Origin: CAVQGZ01 sp942491665
GTDB taxonomy: Bacteria; Actinomycetota; Actinomycetes; Jiangellales; Jiangellaceae
Direction of reading: 5' to 3'
Length of the DNA: 64,000 nucleotides
Assembly: GCA_942491665.1 (NCBI GenBank)
Contig: CALOBR010000013.1
Span: forward strand, 1-64,000
How positions within the stretch are numbered: position 1 is the stretch's first letter; each line of letters opens with the position of its first letter. Positions 14,524-23,664 of this stretch are shown piece after piece. The notes beneath the pieces are model-generated. The model searched no databases and was not told the DNA's origin. It saw only the letters and a program-made list of their open reading frames with translations. Made by a program: the position numbers and the translations under genes.

Positions 14524-16422
14524 ATGGTGCCGGACGTGGCGCTCGCCCTCTACCGCACCTACCGCCCTGGTCGCTTCGGCGACATCGTGGGGCAAGACCA
14601 CGTGACGGCTCCGCTCGTGCGGGCGATCGACAAGAACCGGGTGCACCACGCCTACCTGTTCTCCGGGCCCCGCGGGTGCGGCAAGACGTCGAGCGCGCGC
14701 ATTCTGGCCCGCTCGCTCAACTGCGAGCAGGGGCCCACGCCCGAGCCGTGCGGCACCTGCGCTTCGTGCGTCGACCTCGCGCCGAACGGGTCGGGCAGCC
14801 TGGACGTGATCGAGCTGGACGCGGCCACCCATGGCCTCGTCGACGACGCCCGCGAGCTGCGCGAGCGTGCCCACTTCGCCCCCATGGCCTCGCGCTACAA
14901 GATCTACATCATCGACGAGGCGCACATGCTCAGCACGAGCGCGGCCAACGCTCTGCTGAAGATCATCGAGGAGCCGCCGCCCCACGTCCGCTTCGTCTTC
15001 GCCACCACGTCGCCGGACAAGATCCTTCCGACGATCCGTTCCCGCACCCACCACTACCCGTTCCGGCTCGTCCCTGCGCGCACGATGCAGGCACACCTGC
15101 GCTGGGTGTGCGAGCAGGAGGGGGCAACAGCCGAGCCGGCCGCGCTCGACCTCGTCGCCCGCGCCGGGGCCGGTTCGGTGCGTGACGCGCTCTCGGTGCT
15201 GGGCCAGCTGCTGGCCGGCGCGGACGACGACGGCGTCACCTACTCGCTGGCCTACGAGCAGCTGGGCTTCACCGACGCGTCGCTGCTGGACTCCGTCGTC
15301 TCAGGTCTGGCCGCCGGCGATGCGGGGGAGGTGTTCCACGCCGCCGACCGCGTCGTGGAGTCCGGGCACGACCCCCGACGCTTTCTCACCGACCTGCTGG
15401 AGCGGCTGCGTGACCTGCTGCTCGTGCAGACTGTGCCGGACGCCCTCGACAGCGGGCTGGTGTCAGCCCCGGACGACCAGGCCGAACGCATGCGTGCGCA
15501 GGCCGCGTCGTTCGGCCGGGCCGATCTCGTGCGGCTCGCGCACGTCGCCGACGAGGGCATCGTGTCGATGCGGGGGACGACGCCCACGCGCTTGCAGCTC
15601 GAGCTGGTCTGCTCGCGCCTGCTTCTCCCCGGCACCGAGACTGGTGTGGCCGAGCTCCACGCGCGCATCGACCGCATGGAGCGACGTCTCGACCAGGCCC
15701 CACCGGTCGCGCCGACAAGCAGCTCCCCGGGCACCGGCCGCGCTGCGGTGGCGCCCCCGGGCGACGCTCCATCCGCTCCCGCGCCGTCCGCCCCCCCGAC
15801 ACCGGCCCCGTCGGCACCCCCCTCGGCCCCGACTCAGGCACCGTCGGCACCCCCGTCCGGCGTTGCCTCCACCGAGCAGAGCGATATCGCCGCCCTGCGC
15901 CACGTGTGGGCCGAGGTGCTGGAGCGGCTGCGAGAGCTACGGCGTACGCCGTGGACGTTCATCAAGGACAACGCCGAGCCCCTCGACATCGCCGACGACG
16001 TGCTCGTGCTCGGCGTGCGCAGCCCCGGCCTACGCGACACGCTCGTCTCTCGTCCCGACTACGTGGCCTACCTGCAGCAGGCGGTGCTCGACGTCCTCGG
16101 CCGCCAGCTTCGCATCGACGCGGTCGTCCAGCCGACAGGCGGCGCCGCCCCGACCAGTGCCCGGGCACCTCGACCCAGAGCCGGCGGCCAGTCCAGTAGC
16201 GATCGAGCGCCGCAGCAGGCGGCGCGACCGTCAAGCCCGCGAGCCGAGGGGACGCCGGCCAACGAGGCGGCGGCCACCCGGGCATCGCCGGCTGGGGGCA
16301 CGCCGAGCGACCAGCGAGACCAGATCGACCCCGACGACCCCGTCGTTGACGACGTGAGCGGTGCAGACCTGCTGTCGCGCGAGCTCGGTGCCAGCATCGT
16401 CGAAGTGGTCGACGAGACCTGA
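14524..16422 (+). CDS. dnaX: DNA polymerase III subunits gamma/tau
   Basis: Clamp-loader ATPase of the replisome. The AAA+ domain follows VALALYRTYRPGRFGDIVGQ: Walker A GPRGCGKTS, the zinc module CEQGPTPEPCGTCASC, Walker B with DEAH, and sensor 1 FATTSPDKI. After about residue 390 comes a Pro/Ala/Ser-rich linker and then a tau-like C-terminal domain (DIAALRHVWAEVLERLRELRR). At 632 residues it is a tau-sized product; I see no slippery A run suggesting a frameshifted short form. The start may be ATG 14524 or GTG 14536; neither has a clear Shine-Dalgarno. Confidence 0.94.
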   Translation: MVPDVALALYRTYRPGRFGDIVGQDHVTAPLVRAIDKNRVHHAYLFSGPRGCGKTSSARILARSLNCEQGPTPEPCGTCASCVDLAPNGSGSLDVIELDAATHGLVDDARELRERAHFAPMASRYKIYIIDEAHMLSTSAANALLKIIEEPPPHVRFVFATTSPDKILPTIRSRTHHYPFRLVPARTMQAHLRWVCEQEGATAEPAALDLVARAGAGSVRDALSVLGQLLAGADDDGVTYSLAYEQLGFTDASLLDSVVSGLAAGDAGEVFHAADRVVESGHDPRRFLTDLLERLRDLLLVQTVPDALDSGLVSAPDDQAERMRAQAASFGRADLVRLAHVADEGIVSMRGTTPTRLQLELVCSRLLLPGTETGVAELHARIDRMERRLDQAPPVAPTSSSPGTGRAAVAPPGDAPSAPAPSAPPTPAPSAPPSAPTQAPSAPPSGVASTEQSDIAALRHVWAEVLERLRELRRTPWTFIKDNAEPLDIADDVLVLGVRSPGLRDTLVSRPDYVAYLQQAVLDVLGRQLRIDAVVQPTGGAAPTSARAPRPRAGGQSSSDRAPQQAARPSSPRAEGTPANEAAATRASPAGGTPSDQRDQIDPDDPVVDDVSGADLLSRELGASIVEVVDET

Positions 16423-16445
16423 CGCCACGAGGAGATGAGACGACC

Positions 16446-16913
16446 ATGACGACGGGAATGCCCGACTTCGGCGCGCTGCTGGCCCAGGCCCAGCAGATGC
16501 AGCAGCAGATGATGGACGCCCAGGAGGCCCTGGCCGACCTGCTCGCCACCGGGTCGGCCGGCGGCGGGCTGGTGACGGCCACCGTGGACGGTCGCGGCGA
16601 CCTGCGCTCGCTGGTCATCTCGCCGCAGGCCTACGACCCCGACGACCCCGACGCCTGGGAGACGGTGGCCGACCTTGTGGTGGCCGCCGTCCGGGACGCG
16701 AAGGCGGTGGCCGAGGACCAGGCGGCCGCCAGCATGGCGCAGGTCTCCGAAGGGCTGGGTGACCAGATCGGCGACCAGCTCGGGGGCATGTTCGGCGGGT
16801 CTCTCGGCGACCTGTTCGGTGGACCCGCGACCGACCCCGGCGTCGAGCCTGTGGTCGAGATCGAACAGCCTCCCGGGCTCGAGCAGCTCGGTGACCGCGA
16901 CGCGGACGACTGA
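16446..16913 (+). CDS. YbaB/EbfC family nucleoid-associated protein
   Basis: DNA-binding protein encoded beside dnaX and recR in most bacteria. The core spans MPDFGALLAQAQQMQQQMMDAQ to WETVADLVVAAVRDA. Compared with the usual 105-115 residues, this 155-residue form has an extra C-terminal tail rich in Gly (GDQIGDQLGGMFGGSLGDLFGG) and then acidic residues. The start is ATG, 23 bases after dnaX, with GAGGAGATGAGACG upstream. recR begins one base after its stop, so the three genes form an operon. Confidence 0.9.
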   Translation: MTTGMPDFGALLAQAQQMQQQMMDAQEALADLLATGSAGGGLVTATVDGRGDLRSLVISPQAYDPDDPDAWETVADLVVAAVRDAKAVAEDQAAASMAQVSEGLGDQIGDQLGGMFGGSLGDLFGGPATDPGVEPVVEIEQPPGLEQLGDRDADD

Positions 16914-16914
16914 G

Positions 16915-17508
16915 GTGTTCGACGGCGCCCTGCAAGACCTCGTCGACGAGCTGGGCCGGCTGCCTGGCATCGGGCCGAAGAGCGCCCAGCGCATCGCCTT
17001 CCACCTGCTGGCGGCGGACCCGACCGATGTCGAGAGGCTCGTCACCGCCGTCGCGGAGGTCAAGAGCCGCGTCCGGTTCTGTGACACCTGCGGCAACGTG
17101 GCGGAGTCGGCGCAGTGCCGCGTCTGCCAAGACCCGCGCCGCGACGCGACCGTGATCTGTGTGGTCGAGGAGGCCAAGGATGTCGTGGCACTCGAGCGCA
17201 CCCGCGAGTTCCGCGGCCTCTACCACGTGCTGGGTGGCGCGATCTCGCCCATCGACGGCATCGGTCCGGACGACCTGCGCATCGCCGGCCTGATGACGCG
17301 CCTGGCCAGCGGCGAGGTCACCGAGGTGATTATCGCCACCGACCCCAACATCGAGGGCGAGGCGACCGCGTCCTACCTCTCACGCTTCATGAGTGCCATG
17401 GACGTGCGCGTCACCCGGCTGGCCAGCGGCCTGCCGGTGGGGGGCGACCTGGAGTACGCCGACGAGGTCACGCTCGGACGCGCGCTGGAGGGCAGGCGGG
17501 CTGTCTGA
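16915..17508 (+). CDS. recR: Recombination mediator protein RecR
   Basis: Works with RecO (and RecF) to load RecA on gapped DNA. 197 residues: helix-hairpin-helix LGRLPGIGPKSAQRIAFHLL, a four-Cys zinc module (CDTCGNVAESAQCRVC), and a Toprim domain (ICVVEEAKDVVALE, then VIIATDPNIEGEATA). The GTG start lies one base beyond the ybaB stop. Length and domain order are normal. Confidence 0.95.
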   Translation: MFDGALQDLVDELGRLPGIGPKSAQRIAFHLLAADPTDVERLVTAVAEVKSRVRFCDTCGNVAESAQCRVCQDPRRDATVICVVEEAKDVVALERTREFRGLYHVLGGAISPIDGIGPDDLRIAGLMTRLASGEVTEVIIATDPNIEGEATASYLSRFMSAMDVRVTRLASGLPVGGDLEYADEVTLGRALEGRRAV

Positions 17509-17552
17509 CCTGGCCCGGCGTCACGCCCAGCCACCGCGGTCGCGACCCCAGG

Positions 17553-17558
17553 TAGACT
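17553..17558 (+). promoter_or_regulatory. Possible -10 element of lysC
   Basis: TAGACT lies in the 121-base gap between recR and lysC, about 70 bases before the GTG start. No convincing -35 is visible. Confidence 0.3.
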
Positions 17559-17629
17559 GACCTAGCCAGTCGCGGCTGTCCGGCAGCCCGGCTGGTCGTC
17601 CTCGTCATCAGCCGATTCCAGGAGCGCGT

Positions 17630-18922
17630 GTGGGCCTCGTCGTCCAGAAGTACGGCGGGTCGTCGGTGTCCGACGCCGGCCGCATCCGCGCCGTTGCCGA
17701 ACGGATCGTCGCCACGCGCGACGCCGGGAACGAGGTGTGTGTCGTCGTGTCGGCCATGGGCGACTCCACCGACGAACTGCTCGACCTCGCCCAGCAGGTC
17801 AGTGCCGAGCCCCCGGCCCGTGAGCTCGACATGCTGCTCACGGCCGGTGAGCGCATCTCCATGGCCCTGCTGGCGATGGCGATAGCCGAGCTGGGGCACC
17901 AGGCCCGCTCCTTCACCGGCTCCCAGGCCGGCGTGATCACCGACTCGGTGCACGGCAAGGCACGCATCATCGACGTGACTCCCGGACGTATCCGTGGCGC
18001 TCTCGACGTCGGCGCCATCGCGATCGTGGCGGGGTTCCAGGGCGTCTCCCAAGACACCAAGGACGTGACGACGCTCGGTCGCGGTGGCTCGGACACCACC
18101 GCCGTCGCCCTCGCTGCCGCGCTCGACGCGTCGGTCTGCGAGATCTACACCGACGTGGACGGCGTGTTCACCGCCGACCCACGCATTGTCCCCGCCGCGC
18201 GTCGGCTGGCGGCGATCACCTACGACGAGATGCTCGAGATGGCCGCCAGCGGCGCGAAGGTGCTGCACCTGCGGTGCGTGGAGTACGCCAAGCGCTACTC
18301 GCTGCCGATCCATGTACGGTCGAGCTTCTCCCAACGCCCGGGCACCATCGTGGCCGCGTCCTGGGCCGATGCCATCGAGGCCAGCGAACAGGAGACCACC
18401 ATGGAGCAGCCGATCATCTCCGGCGTGGCCCACGACCGCAGCGAGGCCAAGATCACCCTGGTCGGCGTGCCGGACGTGGTCGGCGCCGCCGCCCGCATCT
18501 TCGAGACGGTGGCCGACGCGGGCGCGAACCTGGACATGATCGTGCAGAACGTCTCGGCCGCCGGCACGGGCCGTACCGACATCTCCTTCACGCTCCCGCA
18601 GGCCGACGGGCCGCGAGCTCTCGCCGCGCTGCATTCGATCGCCGAGCAGTCCGGCGTCGAAGATCTCAAGTACAACGACCAGATCGGCAAGGTCTCCCTG
18701 GTCGGAGCGGGCATGCGGACGCACCCGGGTGTGTCCGCCCGGCTGTTCGGAGCGCTGGCCGACGCCGGGGTCAACATCGAGATGATCTCCACGTCGGAGA
18801 TTCGCTTGTCGGTCGTGGTGCAGGCCGATGACGTCGATCGTGCGGTGGCTGCCATCCACACCGCGTTCGACCTCGACGCCACCGACATTGAAGCTGTCGT
18901 CTACGGAGGTACCGGCCGATGA
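17630..18922 (+). CDS. lysC: Aspartate kinase
   Basis: Phosphorylates aspartate, the first step to lysine, threonine, methionine and diaminopimelate. The catalytic domain has VVQKYGGSSVSDAGRIRAVA at the start and TTLGRGGSDTTAVALAAAL (about residues 148-166). Two ACT domains follow (KITLVGVPDVVGAAARIF and KVSLVGAGMRTHPGVSARLF), the feedback-inhibition region. Length of 430 is normal. GTG start with CCAGGAG upstream. An internal ATG at 18401 with AGGAG six bases upstream would make the separate beta subunit, as established for Corynebacterium and Bacillus. The gene overlaps asd by four bases. Confidence 0.96.
   Translation: MGLVVQKYGGSSVSDAGRIRAVAERIVATRDAGNEVCVVVSAMGDSTDELLDLAQQVSAEPPARELDMLLTAGERISMALLAMAIAELGHQARSFTGSQAGVITDSVHGKARIIDVTPGRIRGALDVGAIAIVAGFQGVSQDTKDVTTLGRGGSDTTAVALAAALDASVCEIYTDVDGVFTADPRIVPAARRLAAITYDEMLEMAASGAKVLHLRCVEYAKRYSLPIHVRSSFSQRPGTIVAASWADAIEASEQETTMEQPIISGVAHDRSEAKITLVGVPDVVGAAARIFETVADAGANLDMIVQNVSAAGTGRTDISFTLPQADGPRALAALHSIAEQSGVEDLKYNDQIGKVSLVGAGMRTHPGVSARLFGALADAGVNIEMISTSEIRLSVVVQADDVDRAVAAIHTAFDLDATDIEAVVYGGTGR
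18390..18403 (+). promoter_or_regulatory. Internal ribosome binding site and start for the LysC beta subunit
   Basis: AGGAG (18390-18394), six bases, then ATG at 18401, in frame inside lysC. Initiation here gives a 173-residue protein made of the two ACT domains only, starting MEQPIISGVAHDRSEAKI. Confidence 0.6.
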
Positions 18923-19974
18923 GCCGCCCCACCCTTGCTGTCGTCGGTGCCACGGGTGCCGTCGGCACCGTCATGCTCGACCTGCTCACCACCCGTGAGG
19001 ACGTGTGGGGAGAGATCCGACTCGTCGCCTCGCCTCGCTCCGCGGGGCGCACGCTCACGGTCCGGGGCGAGCAGGTGCAGGTGCAGGCACTGGCCCCGGA
19101 GGTGTTCGACGGGGTGGACGTGGCCATGTTCGACGTGCCCGACGAGGTCTCGGCCGCGTGGGCCCCGGTGGCCGCCGAGCGCGGTGCCGTCGTGGTCGAC
19201 AACTCCGGCGCCTTTCGGATGGACCCCGACGTCCCGCTGGTCGTGCCGGAGGTCAACCCGCACGCGACTCGGCAGCGTCCGCGCGGCATCATCGCCAACC
19301 CGAACTGCACGACGCTGTCGATGATCGTCGCCGTGGGCGCGCTGCACGCGGAGTTCGGTCTGGCCGAGCTCGTCGTGTCGTCCTACCAGGCCGCGTCGGG
19401 TGCCGGGCAAGAAGGCGTGGACACCCTCTACGACCAGATGGCGAAGGTGTCCGGCAGCCGCGACATCGGCACCCGGGCCGGCGACGTCCGCCGCACCATC
19501 GGCGACGACCTCGGGCCCTTCCCGGCGCCTCTCGTGCTCAACGTCGTGCCGTGGGCCGGGTCACTCAAGGACGACGGCTGGACCAGCGAAGAGCTGAAAG
19601 TGCGCAACGAGTCTCGCAAGATCCTCGACCTGCCCGGCCTGCGCGTGGCGGCGACCTGCGTGCGTGTGCCTGTGGTGACGACCCACTCCCTCGCGGTGCA
19701 TGCCGTGTTCGAGCGCGCCGTCACTGTCGACGCCGCGCGACGGGTGCTCGCCGACGCCCCTGGCGTGGTCGTGTACGACGACCCGGAGCGCGGGGAGTTC
19801 CCCACGCCCAACGATGTCGTCGGCACCGATCCCACCTGGGTCGGACGGCTGCGCCAGCACCTCGACGAGCCGAACGCCCTCGAGCTGTTCGTGTGCGGGG
19901 ACAACCTGCGCAAGGGCGCCGCCCTCAACACCGCCCAGATCGCCGAGGTTGTGGCGGCCGAGCTCACCGGCTGA
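18919..19974 (+). CDS. asd: Aspartate-semialdehyde dehydrogenase
   Basis: Reduces aspartyl phosphate to aspartate semialdehyde with NADPH. 351 residues: the nucleotide loop VVGATGAVGTVMLDLL at the N-terminus, the active-site Cys in IIANPNCTTLSM, and the dimerisation domain with VSSYQAASGAGQEGVDTL. The catalytic His region is in CVRVPVVTTHSLAV. It shares ATGA with the lysC stop, so the two are translated together. A 12-base perfect hairpin lies 66 bases after the stop. Confidence 0.96.
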   Translation: MSRPTLAVVGATGAVGTVMLDLLTTREDVWGEIRLVASPRSAGRTLTVRGEQVQVQALAPEVFDGVDVAMFDVPDEVSAAWAPVAAERGAVVVDNSGAFRMDPDVPLVVPEVNPHATRQRPRGIIANPNCTTLSMIVAVGALHAEFGLAELVVSSYQAASGAGQEGVDTLYDQMAKVSGSRDIGTRAGDVRRTIGDDLGPFPAPLVLNVVPWAGSLKDDGWTSEELKVRNESRKILDLPGLRVAATCVRVPVVTTHSLAVHAVFERAVTVDAARRVLADAPGVVVYDDPERGEFPTPNDVVGTDPTWVGRLRQHLDEPNALELFVCGDNLRKGAALNTAQIAEVVAAELTG

Positions 19975-20040
19975 GTCCGGCGGGGACCATCAAGGCGAGG
20001 ATCCCGCTCCCAGTGTCGGCGCTGCCAAGGCCCGATACGC

Positions 20041-20069
20041 GGCCGGGACGCCTTGTCGGCGTCCCGGCC
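20041..20069. terminator. Strong hairpin shared by asd and tRNA-Pro
   Basis: GGCCGGGACGCC (20041-20052) and GGCGTCCCGGCC (20058-20069) are perfectly complementary around a five-base loop. It sits immediately downstream of the minus-strand tRNA-Pro and after plus-strand asd, so it can serve both. Confidence 0.7.
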
Positions 20070-20075
20070 ATCGTG

Positions 20076-20149
20076 TCGGGGTGGCGGGATTCGAACCCAC
20101 GGCCTCGTCGTCCCGAACGACGCGCGCTACCAAGCTGCGCCACACCCCG
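20076..20149 (-). tRNA. tRNA-Pro (anticodon CGG)
   Basis: The acceptor stem CGGGGTG pairs with CACCCCG and the discriminator is A. The anticodon loop TTCGGGA gives CGG, reading CCG. The D arm (GCGCAGCTTGGTAGCGC) and T arm (GTGGGTTCGAATCCCGC) are standard. CCA is not encoded. A TACACT -10 candidate lies on the minus strand at 20182-20187, implying a leader of about 25 bases. Confidence 0.95.
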
Positions 20150-20203
20150 ATGCCCGCAGCCAGGCCGCGGGCACCACGTGAAGTGTATCGGAGCCGAGGG
20201 GGG

Positions 20204-21112
20204 CTACCGGTCGCCCGTCCTTGGCACCAGAGTGAGCAGCGATGCCTCCGGGCGGCAGGCGAACCGGACCGGAGCGGTAGGGCTCGTCCCCAGGCCGGCG
20301 CAGACGTGCAGCCAGGCCGCGTCGCCCTGCCCGTCCGCCGGGTGTCGCGACAGGCCGCGGGCCCGGGCGGGGTCGAGGTCGCAGTTGGTGACCAGCGCCC
20401 GTCCACCCGGCAGGCAGAGCTGCCCACCGTGGGTATGCCCGGCGAAGATGAGATCGACGGCGTCTGCGGCCATCGCGTCGAGCACCCGCACGTAGGGGGC
20501 GTGGGTGACACCCAGCAGCAGGTCGGCCTGCGGGGAGCGCGGCCCCGCGACGTCGGCGTAGCGGTCGTAGTCGAGGTGGGCGTCGTCCGTGCCCACCACC
20601 TCTACGTGCAGGTCACCGAGCGGCACAGCCGTCCGGGCGTTGTCGACGTCGGCCCATCCCGCACCGGTGAGCAGCCCGTCGAGCGCAGCCGTGGGCAGTC
20701 GGTCGCCGTGGCGGTCGCGCACGCCGTCGTCGGGGAGCAGGTAGCGACCGGGGTTCTTCAGCACCGGGGCGAAGTAGTCGTTCGAGCCGCGCACGAACAC
20801 CCCCGGGCGCTCCAGCAGCCCCCCGAGGGCCTGGCCGAGCACCGGCACGGCGTCGCGGTGCGCGATCAGGTCACCGGTGGTGACCACCAGGTCGGGCTCG
20901 ATGGAGGCGAGCTGGGCCACCCACTGCCGCTTGGACCGTTGCCATGGCGTCATGTGCAGGTCCGAGAGGTGCAGGACACGCAGCGGACGATGCCCCTTCG
21001 GCAGCACCGGCACGACATGGCGGCGCAGCGCAAACGCGTGCACCTCGTAGCCAGCCGAGTAGGCGAGCCCACCCGCCGCGGCGCCCAGGGCGCCGAGAGC
21101 AACGACCCGCAC
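20204..21112 (-). CDS. Membrane-anchored metallophosphoesterase
   Basis: A calcineurin-type phosphoesterase of 302 residues. A short hydrophobic start (VRVVALGALGAAAGGLAYSAGY) is followed by the dimetal motifs in order: LHLSDLHM, VVTTGDLI, RGSNDYF, VTHAPYV and FAGHTHGGQ. The Asn-Asp of RGSND replaces the usual GNHD; Asn is the metal ligand, the His is absent. The substrate is unknown; homologues beside ponA2-like genes (Rv3683 in M. tuberculosis) are thought to act on the envelope side. GTG at 21112 lies two bases after the PBP stop, so it is the distal gene of that operon. Confidence 0.85.
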   Translation of the reverse strand: MRVVALGALGAAAGGLAYSAGYEVHAFALRRHVVPVLPKGHRPLRVLHLSDLHMTPWQRSKRQWVAQLASIEPDLVVTTGDLIAHRDAVPVLGQALGGLLERPGVFVRGSNDYFAPVLKNPGRYLLPDDGVRDRHGDRLPTAALDGLLTGAGWADVDNARTAVPLGDLHVEVVGTDDAHLDYDRYADVAGPRSPQADLLLGVTHAPYVRVLDAMAADAVDLIFAGHTHGGQLCLPGGRALVTNCDLDPARARGLSRHPADGQGDAAWLHVCAGLGTSPTAPVRFACRPEASLLTLVPRTGDR

Positions 21113-21114
21113 CG

Positions 21115-23457
21115 TCAGTTGTTCTTCTTCTTGTTGTTGTTGGTCTTCTTCGGTGGGTCCTTCTTCTCCGGCGCCGGCGGGGGCGGCGGAGGCGGGGGCG
21201 GCACGTACCCTGTCGAGGTGAACACCCGCACCGTCCCACCGGAGTAGTACGACGATCCGGTGCTGGGGTCGGTGCCGACGGTGAGTCCGACGGGCAGCGA
21301 GGAGTTGACCTGGGCGGCGACGAAGGCCGAGAACCCGGCCGACTGCAGCGTGGCCACTGCCTCGGGGCCAGACAGTCCGCGGACGTCCGGGATGGTGGTC
21401 GCGACGCCGGCGACGGCCGTCGGGTCGGGCCGGTTGAACTGCTCGACGGGCAAGGGCGCCATGATCTCGTTCATGGCCAGCTGCCAGATGGGCCCGGGGA
21501 TGCACCCACCGCAGACCTCGCCGTAGTAGACACCGTTGAGCGTGTAGCCCTTCAGTGACTCGACCTTCAGCGGGTTCGTGATGGCCACCGCCGCGGCGCG
21601 CTGCGGCGTGTAGCCGAGGAACCAGATGTCGCTCGCCGCGTCCGTCGTGCCGGTCTTGCCGCCGGCGGGACGTCCGATGGTCATCCGGGCTCCGGTACGA
21701 CCGGAGTCGGGGCCGTCGATCGTGCCCTCCAGCACCTGATTCACGCCGTCGGCGACGCCTGCGTCGAGAACCTTGGCGCAGTTGGCCGGCGGGACGGGCA
21801 CCTCGCCGCCGTTGGGTGCGGTGATCGACGTGATGGCGACCGACTCGCAGTGGGTGCCGCCAGCGGCGAACATCGCGTAGGCCTCGGCCATCCCGAGCGG
21901 CGACACCTCCTGTGAACCGAGGACGAACGACTTGATCTGCAGCAGGTCGTCTCCGTTGGCGCGGGTCAGGCCGCCGGCCGCGGCGATCGTGACCGGGTCG
22001 CAGATGCCGGTGCGCTCCTCGAGCAGCGCGTAGAACGTGTTGACCGAACGCCAGGTGCCAGTGCGAAGGTCGTACGTGCCCCCGCTGTTGTCGTAGTTGC
22101 CGACCTCCCACGCGTCTGTCACCGCACCTTCGCACACGCGCATCGGGGTCACGTGGTTCAGCTCGGCCGGGGAGTTGATCTGGGTGTTGAGCGGGATGCC
22201 CTGCTTGATGGCGGCCGCCAGGACGAACGGCTTCATCGTCGAGCCGCTCTGGAAGCCGCCGCTGCCACCCCGGTCGAAGTCCGTGGCGAAGTTGACGAAC
22301 GTCGCGCCGGGCCCGCTGCCGTAGGTCATGGAGTGGGTCATCGCCGTGATGTTCCCGGTGCCGGGCTCGACGACGGCGATGGCGCCGACTGCCCGGTCGG
22401 TGGGTGCCACATAGGCGCTCACGGCGTCCTGGGCGGCGTTCTGCTCGCGCGGCTCGAGCGTCGTCTCGATGCGCAGCCCGCCGCGGCGCAGCGTCCGCTC
22501 CCGCTGCTCGACGGTCTCGCCGAGCTCCGGCCAGTCCATCAGCTCGCGGTACACGTAGTCGCAGAAGAAGGGTGCGTAGGAGACCGTGCAGCCGTTCGTC
22601 GAGTCAGACGCTTTGAGCCCGAGGCCCCGCTCGGACACGGCCGTGGCCCGCTCCGGAGTGATCGCCTCGTTCGCGACCATCGCCTCGAGCACCGCGTTGC
22701 GCCGAGCGATGGCCCGCTCCGGGAACTGCTCGGGGTCGTAGCGCGAGGGCGACTGCACGAGGCCGGCCAGGGTCGCCGCCTGGTTGACGTTGAGCTTGTC
22801 GGCCGAGGTGGAGTAGAAGCGCTGCGCCGCAGCCTCGATCCCGTAGGCCCCGCCGCCGAAGTAGGCGATGTTGAGGTAGCGCTCGAGAATCTGGTCTTTG
22901 GTGAACTGCTCCTCCGCGGCCATGGCGAGCCGTAGCTCGCGCAGCTTGCGGGTGTACGACGTCTCGACCGCCGCAGCGGCCTCTTCATCGGAGTCCGCCT
23001 GGCTGAGCAGCACGTTCTTGACGTACTGCTGGGTCAGCGTCGACCCGCCCTGCTCAACCGAGCCGCTGCTCACGTTGGTGACCAGCGCCCGGGCAGTGCC
23101 CTGCAGGTCGATCGGTCCGTGCTCGTAGAAGCGCGCGTCCTCGATCGCGATGATCGCCTCCTGGACGCGGGGCGAGATCTGGTCAAGCGGCTTGTAGACG
23201 CGGTTCTCGTCGAAGAAGACCGCCAGCTCGTCGCCTTCGGCGTCCACCACGACCGACCGCTGGGCCTGGGGGGTCGCCTCGAAGTCGGCGGGCAGGGCGC
23301 TGAAGGAGTCGACGGTCGTGCGCGCGGCAACGCTCGTCGCGCCGACGAGGGGAAGGGCCAGCCCAGCCACCAGGAGCCCAGCAAGCGCGGCGATGACCAC
23401 GATGCCGAGCAGGTGCTTGGTGGCCGACGCCAGGACCGTCATAGGATTCTGGCTCAC
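21115..23457 (-). CDS. Bifunctional class A penicillin-binding protein with PASTA domain
   Basis: Polymerises and cross-links peptidoglycan outside the membrane. Order: membrane helix (about residues 15-40), transglycosylase domain with EDARFYEHG (catalytic Glu about 106) and GGSTLTQQYVKN, transpeptidase with SGSTMKPF (Ser406, Lys409), SVN and GGKTGTTD (Lys601), then one PASTA repeat (IPDVRGLSGPEAVATLQSAG). The tail is unusual: nine prolines, then KKDPPKKTNNNKKKNN, a Lys/Asn-rich end of about 25 residues. Family context matches ponA2 (Rv3682). The start is GTG; TATCCT six bases before it suggests leaderless mRNA. ATG at 23442 is an alternative. Confidence 0.93.
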   Translation of the reverse strand: MSQNPMTVLASATKHLLGIVVIAALAGLLVAGLALPLVGATSVAARTTVDSFSALPADFEATPQAQRSVVVDAEGDELAVFFDENRVYKPLDQISPRVQEAIIAIEDARFYEHGPIDLQGTARALVTNVSSGSVEQGGSTLTQQYVKNVLLSQADSDEEAAAAVETSYTRKLRELRLAMAAEEQFTKDQILERYLNIAYFGGGAYGIEAAAQRFYSTSADKLNVNQAATLAGLVQSPSRYDPEQFPERAIARRNAVLEAMVANEAITPERATAVSERGLGLKASDSTNGCTVSYAPFFCDYVYRELMDWPELGETVEQRERTLRRGGLRIETTLEPREQNAAQDAVSAYVAPTDRAVGAIAVVEPGTGNITAMTHSMTYGSGPGATFVNFATDFDRGGSGGFQSGSTMKPFVLAAAIKQGIPLNTQINSPAELNHVTPMRVCEGAVTDAWEVGNYDNSGGTYDLRTGTWRSVNTFYALLEERTGICDPVTIAAAGGLTRANGDDLLQIKSFVLGSQEVSPLGMAEAYAMFAAGGTHCESVAITSITAPNGGEVPVPPANCAKVLDAGVADGVNQVLEGTIDGPDSGRTGARMTIGRPAGGKTGTTDAASDIWFLGYTPQRAAAVAITNPLKVESLKGYTLNGVYYGEVCGGCIPGPIWQLAMNEIMAPLPVEQFNRPDPTAVAGVATTIPDVRGLSGPEAVATLQSAGFSAFVAAQVNSSLPVGLTVGTDPSTGSSYYSGGTVRVFTSTGYVPPPPPPPPPAPEKKDPPKKTNNNKKKNN

Positions 23458-23463
23458 CTGAGT

Positions 23464-23469
23464 AGGATA
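23464..23469 (-). promoter_or_regulatory. -10 element of the PBP gene, leaderless type
   Basis: TATCCT on the minus strand, then six bases (actcag) and the GTG start codon. This supports GTG 23457 over the downstream ATG. Confidence 0.5.
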
Positions 23470-23584
23470 AGCGACGTAGCGCTATGCGCCCGATCTAAGC
23501 GTTTCGTGGTGATTCACTGGGCGGCCACGGGTGTCGTTCACCTTCCAGCCCTCGTGATGTCGCGCATTCGCATCGTTAGTGATC

Positions 23585-23614
23585 TTGACGCGCAACCCTG
23601 CGACCCGCTTTGAT
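23585..23614 (+). promoter_or_regulatory. Sigma70-type promoter of the whiB gene
   Basis: TTGACG (23585-23590), an 18-base spacer, then TTTGAT (23609-23614). The transcript would start near 23621, leaving a leader of about 44 bases that contains the GGAGG ribosome binding site. Confidence 0.45.
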
Positions 23615-23664
23615 CATCAACGGCAAGATCATCGTACGTCAGCAACGAGGCTGCCGGAGGCGTT

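Noticed and set aside
15740..15870. Pro/Ala/Ser repeats in dnaX as a frameshift or repeat element
   Set aside because: The frame is open throughout and such linkers are common in actinobacterial gamma/tau subunits.
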